A DNA stretch of 64,000 nucleotides from Bacteroidales bacterium (GTDB taxonomy: Bacteria > Bacteroidota > Bacteroidia > Bacteroidales > Marinilabiliaceae), in assembly GCA_017539645.1 (NCBI GenBank), contig JAFYCM010000093.1, forward strand, positions 1-64,000, read 5' to 3'. The notes beneath the pieces were generated by a model that ran no database searches, was not told the DNA's origin, and saw only the letters and a list, made by a program, of their open reading frames with translations. Position numbers and translations under genes: made by a program. Of the stretch, positions 1 to 8,859 are shown piece after piece (position 1 is the first letter of the stretch; each line of letters opens with the position of its first letter).

Positions 1-244
1 ATATACCTATGTAGGCACACGTCATATAGCCAATTTTCGACGGATTGATGATAAATTCGGAGCCTTTTATCACGCCAATATTTACCAAACGTTGCACTCT
101 CTGGTGAATGGCAGCGCCAGAAACGCCGCACTCGCGAGCCACTTCAAGGAACGGCATACGAGCATTTTCCATAATTAGCGACAATATCTTTTTGTCCAAA
201 TCGTCAATTTGTAGATCTACATCAAAGTTTCGATTCTCTGCCAT
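1..244 (-). CDS. Lrp/AsnC family transcriptional regulator (3' end cut off)
   Basis: The 81 visible residues form the N-terminal winged helix-turn-helix of an Lrp/AsnC (feast/famine) regulator. After a short polar leader they read LDKKILSLIMENAR, then MPFLEVARECGVSGAAIHQRV as the HTH, then a turn into GVIKGSEFIINPSKIGY, the usual link to the RAM ligand-binding domain. The rest of the protein lies off the left edge. Proteins of this family bind DNA as dimers or octamers and usually sense an amino acid. The effector cannot be told from the DNA-binding half. The ATG at 244 is preceded by an excellent Bacteroidetes promoter, which fixes the start. AACGATT-type sites upstream may be its own operator. 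Confidence 0.9.
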   Translation of the reverse strand, partial: MAENRNFDVDLQIDDLDKKILSLIMENARMPFLEVARECGVSGAAIHQRVQRLVNIGVIKGSEFIINPSKIGYMTCAYIGI

Positions 245-268
245 AGGTTTGATATTTATTTTGCAATG

Positions 269-299
269 CAAAAATATAAGTAAGTTTACCACTCACAAA
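269..299 (-). promoter_or_regulatory. Bacteroidetes-type promoter of the Lrp/AsnC gene
   Basis: On the minus strand TTTG (299-296) is followed after exactly 19 bases by TATTTTTG (276-269), a perfect -33/-7 pair for the Bacteroidetes primary sigma factor. It lies 25 bases before the ATG at 244. This is the best-matching promoter in the window. Confidence 0.75.
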
Positions 300-369
300 C
301 GATTTTATTAGCTAAAATGCGTTCAAAATGTATAATCGTTAGATTATGAAATAATTATACAAACGATTA
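297..369. promoter_or_regulatory. Three AACGATT-type sites, candidate operator
   Basis: AAACGATT at 297-304, its inverted form AATCGTT at 334-340 and AAACGATTA at 361-369. The first overlaps the -33 element of the Lrp gene. The placement suits autoregulation, but this is inference only. Confidence 0.3.
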
Positions 370-372
370 TGC

Positions 373-500
373 ATTATGAATAATGAATTCGTAATTATGA
401 ATTGTGAATTGGCATCCTCTGCTTTCGGCTGTGCAGAAAAAACATCAATTCTGTTATTTTTGGCTGTTCATTATGAATTATGAATTGTGAATTATCAATT
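373..500. repeat. Heptanucleotide microsatellite, two blocks
   Basis: Two runs (about 373-410 and 470-500) of a degenerate 7-bp unit of the form AATTRYG (for example ATTATGA and ATTGTGA) separated by about 60 bases of unique sequence. The second run ends about 12 bases before the reductase start at 513. Related runs occur at other junctions in the window. Confidence 0.6.
455..462 (+). promoter_or_regulatory. -7 element (TATTTTTG) of the aldo/keto reductase
   Basis: Exact TAnnTTTG match 50 bases upstream of the ATG at 513. No good TTTG is seen at the -33 position, so support is moderate. Confidence 0.45.
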
Positions 501-512
501 AGTCGTGGATTT

Positions 513-1502
513 ATGAATAATCAACATTATAACGATATGATTTATACACATTGTGGTCGCAGCGGCCTTATGCTGCCCAAAGTTTCGCTTGGTTTGTGGC
601 ACAATTTCGGTTCGGTAGACGTTTACGAAAATGCCAAATCGATACTCTTTCACGCCTTCGACCGTGGCATAACGCACTTCGACCTTGCCAATAACTACGG
701 ACCTGTACCCGGTTCGGCAGAGATAACCTTCGGCCGCGTGCTCAAAGAGGGACTTGGCGCGCATCGCGACGAGATGGTCATCTCTACCAAGGCAGGTTAT
801 ATCATGTGGGACGGTCCTTACGGCGTGTGGGGCTCGCGCAAGCACCTCATTGCTTCGCTCGACCAGAGTTTGAAACGCATGGGCGTGGAATACGTAGATA
901 TTTTCTACCACCACCGTCCCGACCCAGAAACGCCTATCGAAGAGTCGATGGCCGCCCTCGACCAGATTGTGCGCTCGGGAAAAGCATTGTATGTAGGTAT
1001 ATCGAACTACAAACCAGCCGAAGCTCGCCGTGCTTTCGAGATACTGCGCGAACAGAAAACACCATTCATCATCCATCAGGCGCGCTACAACATGTTCGAC
1101 CGCTGGGTGGAAGATGGTTTGCTCGACGTGACGAACGAATTTGGCGTAGGCGTGATAGCATTCTCGCCACTGGCGCAAGGACTACTTACGAATAGATATT
1201 TGAATGGCATTCCCGAAGGTTCGCGCATGTCGAAAGGCGGATTCTTGAAGCCCGAAGCCCTCACCGACGAGAAATTGGCGCGCATAATTAAGCTCAACGA
1301 GATAGCTACACGCCGCGGACAGACTCTTGCCGAGATGGCTTTGCAATGGATTTTACGCGATCAGCGAGTCACTTCGGTTCTCGTTGGCGCATCATCTACC
1401 GCACAACTCGACACCAACCTCACCGTAGTGGAAGCGCTCGAAAAGAATCCACTCTCTGCTGCCGACTTGAGCGAGATAGAATCCGTGCTAAATGGGAAAT
1501 AA
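513..1502 (+). CDS. yghZ: Aldo/keto reductase, YghZ-like
   Basis: 329 residues resembling, from memory, E. coli YghZ (Gpr, L-glyceraldehyde 3-phosphate reductase) along the whole length: LGLWHNFG, ITHFDLANNYGP, ISTKAGY, SLKRMGVEYVDIFYHHRPD, SGKALYVGISNY and LAQGLLTNRYL. The AKR catalytic tetrad is visible: Asp and Tyr in DLANNYG, Lys in STKAGY and His in IFYHH. The enzyme is a cytosolic NADPH-dependent TIM barrel. The open frame extends upstream to 480, but those codons are the heptamer microsatellite, so 513 (or the ATG at 537) is the likely start. It is monocistronic, with a strong terminator behind it. Substrate is inferred from similarity only. Confidence 0.93.
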   Translation: MNNQHYNDMIYTHCGRSGLMLPKVSLGLWHNFGSVDVYENAKSILFHAFDRGITHFDLANNYGPVPGSAEITFGRVLKEGLGAHRDEMVISTKAGYIMWDGPYGVWGSRKHLIASLDQSLKRMGVEYVDIFYHHRPDPETPIEESMAALDQIVRSGKALYVGISNYKPAEARRAFEILREQKTPFIIHQARYNMFDRWVEDGLLDVTNEFGVGVIAFSPLAQGLLTNRYLNGIPEGSRMSKGGFLKPEALTDEKLARIIKLNEIATRRGQTLAEMALQWILRDQRVTSVLVGASSTAQLDTNLTVVEALEKNPLSAADLSEIESVLNGK

Positions 1503-1556
1503 AACTTTCTCTTGACGTATAAGTTATGGCTGTCGCACTTCGGCAGCTGGAATATA

Positions 1557-1588
1557 AGGGCTACTCTTCGGGGTAGCCCTATTTTTTT
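1557..1588 (+). terminator. Rho-independent terminator with UUCG loop
   Basis: A ten-bp stem (AGGGCTACTC pairing with GGGTAGCCCT) closed by a TTCG loop is followed by ATTTTTTT. It sits 54 bases after the reductase stop codon. Confidence 0.85.
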
Positions 1589-1725
1589 CACAGAGTTAAT
1601 AGAAAAAAAACGGCATAATTTATCTATCAATTATTTATTTTAGCTGACAGAAATTTTCTATCAACAATAGAACTTTGTGGCATACATATTGAACAAACAC
1701 AACACGTTGAACCGCATAAATTATC

Positions 1726-2562
1726 ATGATTATGAAAATACATTTCACACTATTCGCTCTATTTATCATTGGCATAGCTACCCATACTTATGCACAATGC
1801 GACATGCAGATTAAGTATTCTGTCGCAGATTTCAACAGCACTGTGAAGGGCTCTCTCAAAATAGTCGACCAGATAGGCAACGCCGTCACACTATGCAACG
1901 ACGAAACTACCGCCACAGAAAAAACACATCGTTTGACGTCGTTGGGCAAATACACCATGATTGCATACTTCGACAGCGAAGAGTTTGGGCGCGATTCGGT
2001 GGCGCGTTCGTTCACTCTTACGGGCGATGAGAAGAGTGTGGAGGTATCGCTACTATTCAATATCGAGGATAAGAATAGATACAACAAAGAAGAGGAAAAT
2101 ATCGCCGCTGGGCATTTCATAATCACCAAAATATCAAAGCCTTCGCCACTTGTTATGCTCAAATACATAAAGAACGAAACGAGCAAAAAAGCATACATCG
2201 TAGGTCCGCTTTTCACTATACACAATGCGAGCCAAGACACCATTTACGGCGAACACATGCCAGGCTATTTCTGGGGAACGCTGTCAGAATGGAAAGATGG
2301 CAAATTTGGAAGCACGATTGGTGGCGAGATTTTCACTTCGTGGGCATACGAAGCTCCTCTCTACCCAAACAAATCGAAAACGGCCTCGGTGGGCGGCACT
2401 GGTGTAATCGTTCCTAAAGGTCGATATATGTTCAACTTATACTACTCCACCGAACGCCGCACCAAAGGACAAACAGACCTCGTAGGCGAAAGCAACACAA
2501 TCCGTTGGTGGTGCGGTACAGAAAATTGGCACGTAATCTCGCATCCATTCGAAGTGAAATAA
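1726..2562 (+). CDS. Secreted protein of unknown function
   Basis: 278 residues that I do not recognise. The N-terminus (MKIHFTLFALFIIGIATHTYAQ, from the second ATG at 1732) is a clean signal peptide with an AQ cleavage site, so the protein is exported. The mature part is rich in beta-type sequence, with aromatic residues near the C-terminus (SNTIRWWCGTENWHV) and four cysteines that could pair in the periplasm. There is no lipobox and no SPOR or T9SS sorting signature that I can see. It stands alone between a terminator and the M16 peptidase gene, on the same strand as the latter but 150 bases away. Start 1726 or 1732 cannot be separated. Confidence 0.75.
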   Translation: MIMKIHFTLFALFIIGIATHTYAQCDMQIKYSVADFNSTVKGSLKIVDQIGNAVTLCNDETTATEKTHRLTSLGKYTMIAYFDSEEFGRDSVARSFTLTGDEKSVEVSLLFNIEDKNRYNKEEENIAAGHFIITKISKPSPLVMLKYIKNETSKKAYIVGPLFTIHNASQDTIYGEHMPGYFWGTLSEWKDGKFGSTIGGEIFTSWAYEAPLYPNKSKTASVGGTGVIVPKGRYMFNLYYSTERRTKGQTDLVGESNTIRWWCGTENWHVISHPFEVK

Positions 2563-2649
2563 AATTGAAAATTGAAAATGCTTAATTTCTCACACAGATT
2601 ACAAGCAATAGGGAATAAAAAATAAACTTTTTTAGAGTTGTTAACACAA

Positions 2650-2684
2650 TTTGGTGCTGTTGGCATGCTGTTTGCATATTTATG
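2650..2684 (+). promoter_or_regulatory. Possible promoter of the M16 peptidase gene
   Basis: TTTG at 2650-2653 and TATTTATG (one mismatch to TAnnTTTG) at 2677-2684. The 23-base spacer is slightly long. It lies 30 bases before the ATG at 2714. Confidence 0.35.
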
Positions 2685-2713
2685 CCTAAAATTTATTAAC
2701 CCCAACAAGCACA

Positions 2714-5527
2714 ATGAAACGAACAACGAAAATTGCAGCATTTGCTATTGCTTTGCTGCTTCCCACAAGTGCTATAGCACAAAACAATCAGCAAATACCA
2801 CTGGACCCACAAGTCCGCTATGGTAAACTTGAAAATGGCCTTACCTATTACATTAGGCACAATGAGAAACCTCGCGAACGCGTTAATTTTAGCATTGTTC
2901 AACGTGTAGGTTCGTTGCAAGAGGATGAGAACCAACGTGGCTTGGCACACTTCCTCGAGCACATGTGTTTCAATGGCACTCGACATTTTCCTGGCAATTC
3001 TGTTATAGATTATTGTAAGAGTATTGGCTTGGGTTACGGCTCAGATTTGACGGCGTATACGTTCTACAACCAAACCATCTATAATATTAATAATGTACCT
3101 GTAGCTTCGGGACATATCGATTCGTGCCTACTAATCTTGCGCGATTGGTCGGACGGATTGTTGCTTGAGCCAGAAGAGATTGACAAAGAGCGCGGCGTGA
3201 TTCACGAAGAGTGGCGTATGCGCACAAACGCACAATTACGCATTTTGGAGCGCAATGCAGAGACACTTTTCTCCGGTTCGCGCTACGGTCGCCGAATGCC
3301 TCTGGGACTAATGAGTGTAGTTGGCAACTTCGAGCATCAAGCCTTGCGCGATTACTACGAAAAATGGTATCGCCCCGACTTGCAAGCAGTAATTGTAGTT
3401 GGCGATATTGATGTGGACGATATAGAACGGCGCATCGTCGATAGATTCTCCGACATAAAGATGCCCGAAAATCCCGCTCAGTTTGAATATTACGAAGTGC
3501 CAGATAACTACGAACCCATCTACGTACTCGATAGCGACAAAGAGATTGAAGCCCCCAGCATAAGCATTATCTTCAAGATGAAAAATCTTCCTCGCGAGCG
3601 GCGCTCTACGGTTCAATGTTATGTAGACGGCTACATACACAACGTGACATGCAACGCACTAAACGACCGATTGGAGAAAATACGAACAACTGCAGATTGT
3701 CCATTCTTGAGTGCTACGTGTTACTATCAATTCTATATGAATGCTAACACTTGCGACTGTATTGATGTCGAAATTGTGGCTAAAAAAGGAAGAGGCAAGG
3801 AGGCTGTTGGCGTAGTTATGGCAGAGATTGAGCGTGCGCGACGCTTCGGTTTCGTAGCTACTGAATTTGAACGCGCCCGTGTGCAGTTTATGGAGGCGCA
3901 TAAAAATGTATTTGACAACCGCGACAAGATGAAGAACAATTATCACGAGTCGCGTTTGACTTATCTATTCCTAAACAACGTCGCAAATCCGGGCTTCAAT
4001 ATAGAATGGCAGATTTATAACGATTGCTATTCGCAAATACCTATTCAAGCATTTCCGTTGGCAAACGGCTTCACCGCCAGCATCGATACAAACTTTGTAG
4101 TCTTTGGTCGTTTTGCTACCGATGATGCAATACCTACCATTGACGAAATAAAGAAAACCATTGCCGACACTCGCACAATGGAGCTCGCTCCGTATAAAGA
4201 AGAGAGTTTAGGCTCATTAGTACTTCCCCCAAAAGGTTCAATTACTAATGAGGTCGCTGTGGACTATGGCTACACCATGTTGGAACTCTCAAACGGAGCT
4301 CGCGTATTTTACAAAAAGACCGATTTAGACAACTCTGAGATTCTATTCAATGCCGTCAGTCATGGAGGGCTACACGCTATTGACAAAGAACATACTAAAG
4401 CGTGGAAAGCAACGTATAATAGATTATATAACACATGTATGGAATACCTCAACGGGTATTTTTCCATTCCCACTGTTGATATGAGCTATAAAAACAACCA
4501 GTTCAATATAAATATGGAGATACGACCTCATACCGATTGGATTGGTAGTAGCGTTTCTCCTAATTATTTACGTTCGTTGTTTGAAGGTGTTCATATTAAT
4601 ATGACTATACCTTTCCTAAATGAAGGTAAATACCGAGCCGCTATAGATGCTTATCACGCCGTATTGATTAATAGCAGCAACAATCCTATTTCGGCGTTTG
4701 TCGATTCTGCATACGCAACCATCACCAACCACAACCAATTATTCGCAAAATATACGTCTGACGACCTTGATTCGATGACGATGGAAGATTTCAATGATCT
4801 CTACAAGCAACACTTCCAACAGGCTGGCGACTTCGATTTCTTCTTCACAGGCAATTTTGATGTCGACTCTCTACGCCACTACTCTGAGCTGTATATTGCA
4901 TCGTTGCCAAGCAACATAGAGAAGCGTGAGGCAGCAAGCACTACGGAAAATCTCGAACTTTTCCGCGGTAATATTATGAATCGCTACAAATGCAAAATGG
5001 AGAATTCACAAGCGATTCTGCTTCAGTATTGGCACGGCAGTAATGCCTTTTCGACGAAAAACAATTTGGCGGCTTCGATTATAAGCAACGTACTCACGAA
5101 TCGCTATAAAAAAATGATCCGCGAAGAAGCTCGTATTGTTTACGATATAGTGGCTTATGCGCATTTGCACGAGTTTCCTACCGAGACGTACAATTTGCAA
5201 ATCTTAGCGCCATTTGAGGCATCGAAATGCGACACACTTCTTGCGCTCATTGCTGCAGAAATTGACGATATTGCTATGAATGGCATTACCGACGAAGAAC
5301 TTGCTATGGCAAAAAAACAAGAGGAAAACGAGAACTCAATAGAAAAAGGTTGCAATAGCTGTTCTCACGAAAACATACAGTACGACACGTTATGGCAGCC
5401 AAAGCCTCGTGAAAGCCGCAATGAGATTCTCAAAAACTTCACCTCCGACGACGTAAAAAATCTGGTTGCTAAAATGAAAGCCGACGGCAACTGCGCAACC
5501 ATAATCATGCTGCCCGAAGAGAGTTAA
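2714..5527 (+). CDS. M16 family zinc metalloprotease (pitrilysin/insulinase type), secreted
   Basis: 937 residues with an N-terminal signal peptide ending in IAQ at residue 23, so a periplasmic or outer-membrane-associated peptidase. The inverted zinc motif HxxEH is present as HFLEH (residues 79-83), and the third ligand is in ERGVIHEEW (Glu166). The protein has the two-half architecture of long M16 peptidases: an active M16 N-domain, a first M16_C domain (about 200-380), then a second half lacking the zinc site. Length matches the Bacteroidetes M16B/C proteins of about 940 residues. These enzymes degrade peptides inside a closed chamber. The gene is monocistronic and is followed by a long palindrome. 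Confidence 0.93.
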   Translation: MKRTTKIAAFAIALLLPTSAIAQNNQQIPLDPQVRYGKLENGLTYYIRHNEKPRERVNFSIVQRVGSLQEDENQRGLAHFLEHMCFNGTRHFPGNSVIDYCKSIGLGYGSDLTAYTFYNQTIYNINNVPVASGHIDSCLLILRDWSDGLLLEPEEIDKERGVIHEEWRMRTNAQLRILERNAETLFSGSRYGRRMPLGLMSVVGNFEHQALRDYYEKWYRPDLQAVIVVGDIDVDDIERRIVDRFSDIKMPENPAQFEYYEVPDNYEPIYVLDSDKEIEAPSISIIFKMKNLPRERRSTVQCYVDGYIHNVTCNALNDRLEKIRTTADCPFLSATCYYQFYMNANTCDCIDVEIVAKKGRGKEAVGVVMAEIERARRFGFVATEFERARVQFMEAHKNVFDNRDKMKNNYHESRLTYLFLNNVANPGFNIEWQIYNDCYSQIPIQAFPLANGFTASIDTNFVVFGRFATDDAIPTIDEIKKTIADTRTMELAPYKEESLGSLVLPPKGSITNEVAVDYGYTMLELSNGARVFYKKTDLDNSEILFNAVSHGGLHAIDKEHTKAWKATYNRLYNTCMEYLNGYFSIPTVDMSYKNNQFNINMEIRPHTDWIGSSVSPNYLRSLFEGVHINMTIPFLNEGKYRAAIDAYHAVLINSSNNPISAFVDSAYATITNHNQLFAKYTSDDLDSMTMEDFNDLYKQHFQQAGDFDFFFTGNFDVDSLRHYSELYIASLPSNIEKREAASTTENLELFRGNIMNRYKCKMENSQAILLQYWHGSNAFSTKNNLAASIISNVLTNRYKKMIREEARIVYDIVAYAHLHEFPTETYNLQILAPFEASKCDTLLALIAAEIDDIAMNGITDEELAMAKKQEENENSIEKGCNSCSHENIQYDTLWQPKPRESRNEILKNFTSDDVKNLVAKMKADGNCATIIMLPEES

Positions 5528-5559
5528 GAATTGACATCTTCGCACAGATAACCCAAATA

Positions 5560-5624
5560 ACACAGATTCAACGGATTTTCAATCTCTAATTTATCCCTTA
5601 TAATCCGTTGAATCTGTGTTTTCT
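5560..5624 (+). terminator. 18-bp perfect inverted repeat downstream of the M16 gene
   Basis: ACACAGATTCAACGGATT (5560-5577) pairs perfectly with 5602-5619 and is followed by TTTTCT. It may terminate the M16 transcript. The same CACAGATT-type sequence recurs at 38.55 and 45.3 kb, so it may instead be a dispersed palindromic repeat that doubles as a terminator. Confidence 0.5.
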
Positions 5625-5639
5625 ATGTGCATGTACAAT

Positions 5640-5753
5640 AATTACGAGTTATGAGTTACGAGTTCCAAATTACGAGTTACGAATTACGAGTTACGAATTA
5701 CGAATTACGAGTTTTCAACTTTCAATTTTCAATTCTCAATTTTCAATTTCACT
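5640..5753. repeat. Heptanucleotide microsatellites (ARTTACG)n and (TTTCAAT)n
   Basis: From 5640 to about 5712 the sequence is a run of 7-bp units of the form ARTTACG, such as AATTACG and AGTTACG. It passes directly into a second 7-bp run, TTTCAAT-like, up to about 5753. The second run overlaps the last codons of the GH31 gene on the other strand (stop at 5729), so its C-terminus LKIEN is microsatellite-encoded. Confidence 0.8.
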
Positions 5754-8557
5754 TCGCTTCCATCGTAGGTAATTATGCGCGAAGGCACTTGCGAGGGTTC
5801 TACCCCATTGCCAAGTCCAACATTGACCATAACGATGTTGAATACGCGTTTTTCGAGCATACCATCAAATTGTCCACGGCGGGGTTTGATGGTCAGCGTG
5901 CGTGAGGCATCGTTCCATTCAAATGGGATAATCGAGTATGCTCCGCGCTCATAATTGTACGTATCATTCTCATCTTCATAGAGTTCAAAATATCCGTCAG
6001 CACCAGCATATATGCGCACTTCGAGTGTGTCGAGAGGGCGCTGTGTGGAGTACTCCATCGGCGGACACATTGGCACGATGGAACCTGCGCGTACGTATAA
6101 CGGCATAATATCTATAGGCGCATTGGCTTCTATCGTCTGACCACCATCGTATGTTTCGCCCGTCCAGAAATCGAACCAGCGGCAACCTTGTGGTAGGTAT
6201 ACTTGGCGCGTTGTTGGACGATTGGTAGTGGGCTGGCTCTCTTCGGCAAACATCGACGGTGTGCGCCAACGCAGTATCATCCGTGCTGCACCTGTTGATG
6301 CATTTTCGGTCTCTGCCACAAATTTATATGTGCGTCCGGCCTCAAGGCGAACGACCTCGGTGTAGTTTTCTACCCCACCCTCCGACAGTTTTAGTTCACG
6401 ACCATCTACAATCACACGTTTCTTATCGAAGCAGAGCAAATGGAACTGATACTCGCCGCTCTCCTTGGGAATCAAAGTACCCTCATAATGAATAGAATAC
6501 ATAGAATCGGTAGCATAGGTAGGACGGCCAGTAAACCAGAATTCATCGATACCCGAAACGATGGTGTCGAGCGCCACATGCTGATGCTTATCGTCGGTGC
6601 AGTAGAGCGCACGAAGTCCTTGCTTGCCGTCGGGAGTGAGGAACACATCGGCGGGGATGTCGCGGCTCTTGATAGGCGGCGCATACTTCTGAAAATCGGT
6701 CACAGGGCACACCATAAACGACTGACCAAACATATACTGATCGGCAACGTTGCGTGCCTTTTCATCATTAGGAAAATCCATCACGAGGTTACGCATCATG
6801 GTGTAGCCTTCGTTCGTCACACGCCAAGCCATTGTATATATATACGAAAGCAAGCGGTAGCGCAATTTGTCATACTTAATAAGTATAGGCGTAAACTCGC
6901 CAAACTCCCATATCTCGCGCGGAGTTTCGGAACCATGAGCGCGAAAAATAGGACACATCGCGCCGAATTGAAACATTCGCGTATATAGCTCTTGATAAGC
7001 AGGATCGGTAGTCGACCTACAGAAGACGCCGTCGTAGGAGCTAAGTACAAATCCGCCAATATCGAACGTCCAATATGGTACGCCCGACATACCAATGCTA
7101 ATGCCTGCTGCAATCTGTTTGCGATAGACCTCCCAACTTGCACCAATATCACCGCTCCATGTGGTGGCAGCATAGCGTTGTTGACCCGCAAAAGCTGAAC
7201 GCGTAAGTATGTATGCACGACGTTCGGGTTGCTCGGCACGCCAATGATCGTAGACATTACCCACCATAACAAGTGAAAACGGGTTCAAATAGCGTGCAAA
7301 CGTACCAAGATGATTATCAGCCATTTTCTTCAGTTCATACTCCGACGACTCTTTAGTTACCGCATTTATCACATCTGGTTCTGTAGAATCCATCCACCAA
7401 GCATCGATGCCCGTCGAAACGAGTCCACGATTGAGGTAATCCCAATACATTTGGCGCACTTCGGGGTTGTATATATCTACGTATTTGAAACCAGCCCAGC
7501 CTACCGACGGATAGAGATAACCAGCATGCGCCGACATCTCTTTATAAATATCTGTATTGGGTCCAACGGCAGGCCAAATGGATAGCATAATATGAAAATT
7601 CATATTGTGCAACTCGTCAACCATAGCTTTAGGCGACGGGAAAAGCGCAGGATGAAACTGCATACTGCCCCAATTGGGATGACCGTTCCAATAGTCCCAA
7701 TCTTGCACAATATTATCGATAGGAATATGCAACTGACGATACTTACGCGCAACGGAAAGCACTTCGGCTTGCGTTTCGTAATGCTCCTTGCTCTGCCAAT
7801 AGCCATACGCCCACCTACCATACATAGGCGCAACACCCGTCAGATGACGATATTCGGCGATGGCTTCATCGATATTACTGCCGCACGAAAAATAATAGTC
7901 GATATTGTCGGCCACATCGCACGTGAACGACTGCGCCGCACCATCGTTAGCGTAAAAAATCTTCGAATAGTTGTCGATGGTTATCAAATAACCCTTCGAC
8001 GAAGTAAATACAGGCACGGCAGCCTCGGTATTGGCCTGAGCAAGCATCACACTTTTTCCTCGCAAATCGACATAGCCATTCTGATGCTGCCCAAGTCCGT
8101 AGATAGACTCACCTTCGTCCAACGCAAACGACTGATGCACGGTGAATGCCGAATCTGTATTATACACAATTGGCAAAAAATCGCAACTTTTTTCACTGAG
8201 CAGCACCTTATCGTTTGCTATTGAAACGAAACTAACGTTGCCCGTGCGTTTATCTACTTCTACACGCATTTCCGAAGTAGAAAGCGACACCTCGCCATGC
8301 GATTCATCTATCGAATAATCAACATTTTGCGCAGTATCAGCCACAACAATTAGAGTCTGCTTATCGTCCGAGCCATTGGGCAGCCATTTTTGTATACGTA
8401 CCGTTTGCGGCGTAACGAATTGCACCTTCAGCACCACCCCATTGGCAGTGACGACGATGCCATTGTGAATTTTCTGACTTTGAGAAGTGCCACTTTCGCA
8501 CGACGAGAGAGCCCCAAGCAGCACAACAGACAACAATAGTAGAAGTTTGTTTTTCAT
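5729..8557 (-). CDS. GH31 glycoside hydrolase lipoprotein with C-terminal PA14 insert
   Basis: 942 residues. A lipoprotein signal peptide ends at Cys20 (GALSSC). An N-terminal GH31 beta-sandwich (about 30-240) is followed by the TIM barrel (about 245-590) with nucleophile Asp390 in GIDAWWMDSTEP and acid/base Asp470 in TWSGDIGASW. A PA14-like module at about 635-770 (YEGTLIPKESGEYQFHL) is inserted before the C-terminal sandwich. GH31 enzymes cleave alpha-glucosidic or alpha-xylosidic ends; the WWMD nucleophile loop is like that of alpha-xylosidases, but the substrate is not proven. It is a monocistronic gene with no carbohydrate-transport neighbours. The other GH31 of this window carries its PA14 module at the opposite end. 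Confidence 0.92.
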   Translation of the reverse strand: MKNKLLLLLSVVLLGALSSCESGTSQSQKIHNGIVVTANGVVLKVQFVTPQTVRIQKWLPNGSDDKQTLIVVADTAQNVDYSIDESHGEVSLSTSEMRVEVDKRTGNVSFVSIANDKVLLSEKSCDFLPIVYNTDSAFTVHQSFALDEGESIYGLGQHQNGYVDLRGKSVMLAQANTEAAVPVFTSSKGYLITIDNYSKIFYANDGAAQSFTCDVADNIDYYFSCGSNIDEAIAEYRHLTGVAPMYGRWAYGYWQSKEHYETQAEVLSVARKYRQLHIPIDNIVQDWDYWNGHPNWGSMQFHPALFPSPKAMVDELHNMNFHIMLSIWPAVGPNTDIYKEMSAHAGYLYPSVGWAGFKYVDIYNPEVRQMYWDYLNRGLVSTGIDAWWMDSTEPDVINAVTKESSEYELKKMADNHLGTFARYLNPFSLVMVGNVYDHWRAEQPERRAYILTRSAFAGQQRYAATTWSGDIGASWEVYRKQIAAGISIGMSGVPYWTFDIGGFVLSSYDGVFCRSTTDPAYQELYTRMFQFGAMCPIFRAHGSETPREIWEFGEFTPILIKYDKLRYRLLSYIYTMAWRVTNEGYTMMRNLVMDFPNDEKARNVADQYMFGQSFMVCPVTDFQKYAPPIKSRDIPADVFLTPDGKQGLRALYCTDDKHQHVALDTIVSGIDEFWFTGRPTYATDSMYSIHYEGTLIPKESGEYQFHLLCFDKKRVIVDGRELKLSEGGVENYTEVVRLEAGRTYKFVAETENASTGAARMILRWRTPSMFAEESQPTTNRPTTRQVYLPQGCRWFDFWTGETYDGGQTIEANAPIDIMPLYVRAGSIVPMCPPMEYSTQRPLDTLEVRIYAGADGYFELYEDENDTYNYERGAYSIIPFEWNDASRTLTIKPRRGQFDGMLEKRVFNIVMVNVGLGNGVEPSQVPSRIITYDGSEVKLKIEN

Positions 8558-8859
8558 AGTTATGCATCAAGGATTTGAACGCAATAAAATTACAACCTAA
8601 TGCTCAGCGCTATATGAACAAAATGTAAAATATTACGGGCGGATTGGATTTTATAACTATCTCATTTCTGCCTTATTCGCATTTTTACATACGAAGCATA
8701 CCCCCATCTACCCCTTATACCTGTTGGGACTTAACATTTTTTATAGTTCAATGTATATATATGCGCTAATACTTTTGTGTCGCGTTTGAGAGATGCCTAT
8801 TACTACACCCCACAAACAAAACAAACATTTTTTATTACAACAGTTTCATTTACATTATT
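8558..8859. other. Divergent intergenic region (302 bases)
   Basis: It separates the divergently transcribed GH31 and the TonB-receptor operon. The only signal I can support is the plus-strand -7 element at 8770-8777. I saw no ORF, RNA gene or clear minus-strand promoter for the GH31 gene. Confidence 0.5.
8770..8777 (+). promoter_or_regulatory. -7 element (TACTTTTG) of the TonB-receptor operon
   Basis: Exact TAnnTTTG match 83 bases before the ATG at 8860. The -33 position holds only TTCA, a weak match. The implied leader is about 75 bases and AT-rich. Confidence 0.5.

Noticed and set aside
480-512. Upstream extension of the aldo/keto reductase
   Set aside because: The extra codons are heptamer microsatellite; homology begins near residue 20 of the long form.
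5651-5905. Open frame beginning MSYEFQITSYELRV
   Set aside because: Its first half is microsatellite and its second half lies antisense to the GH31 gene.
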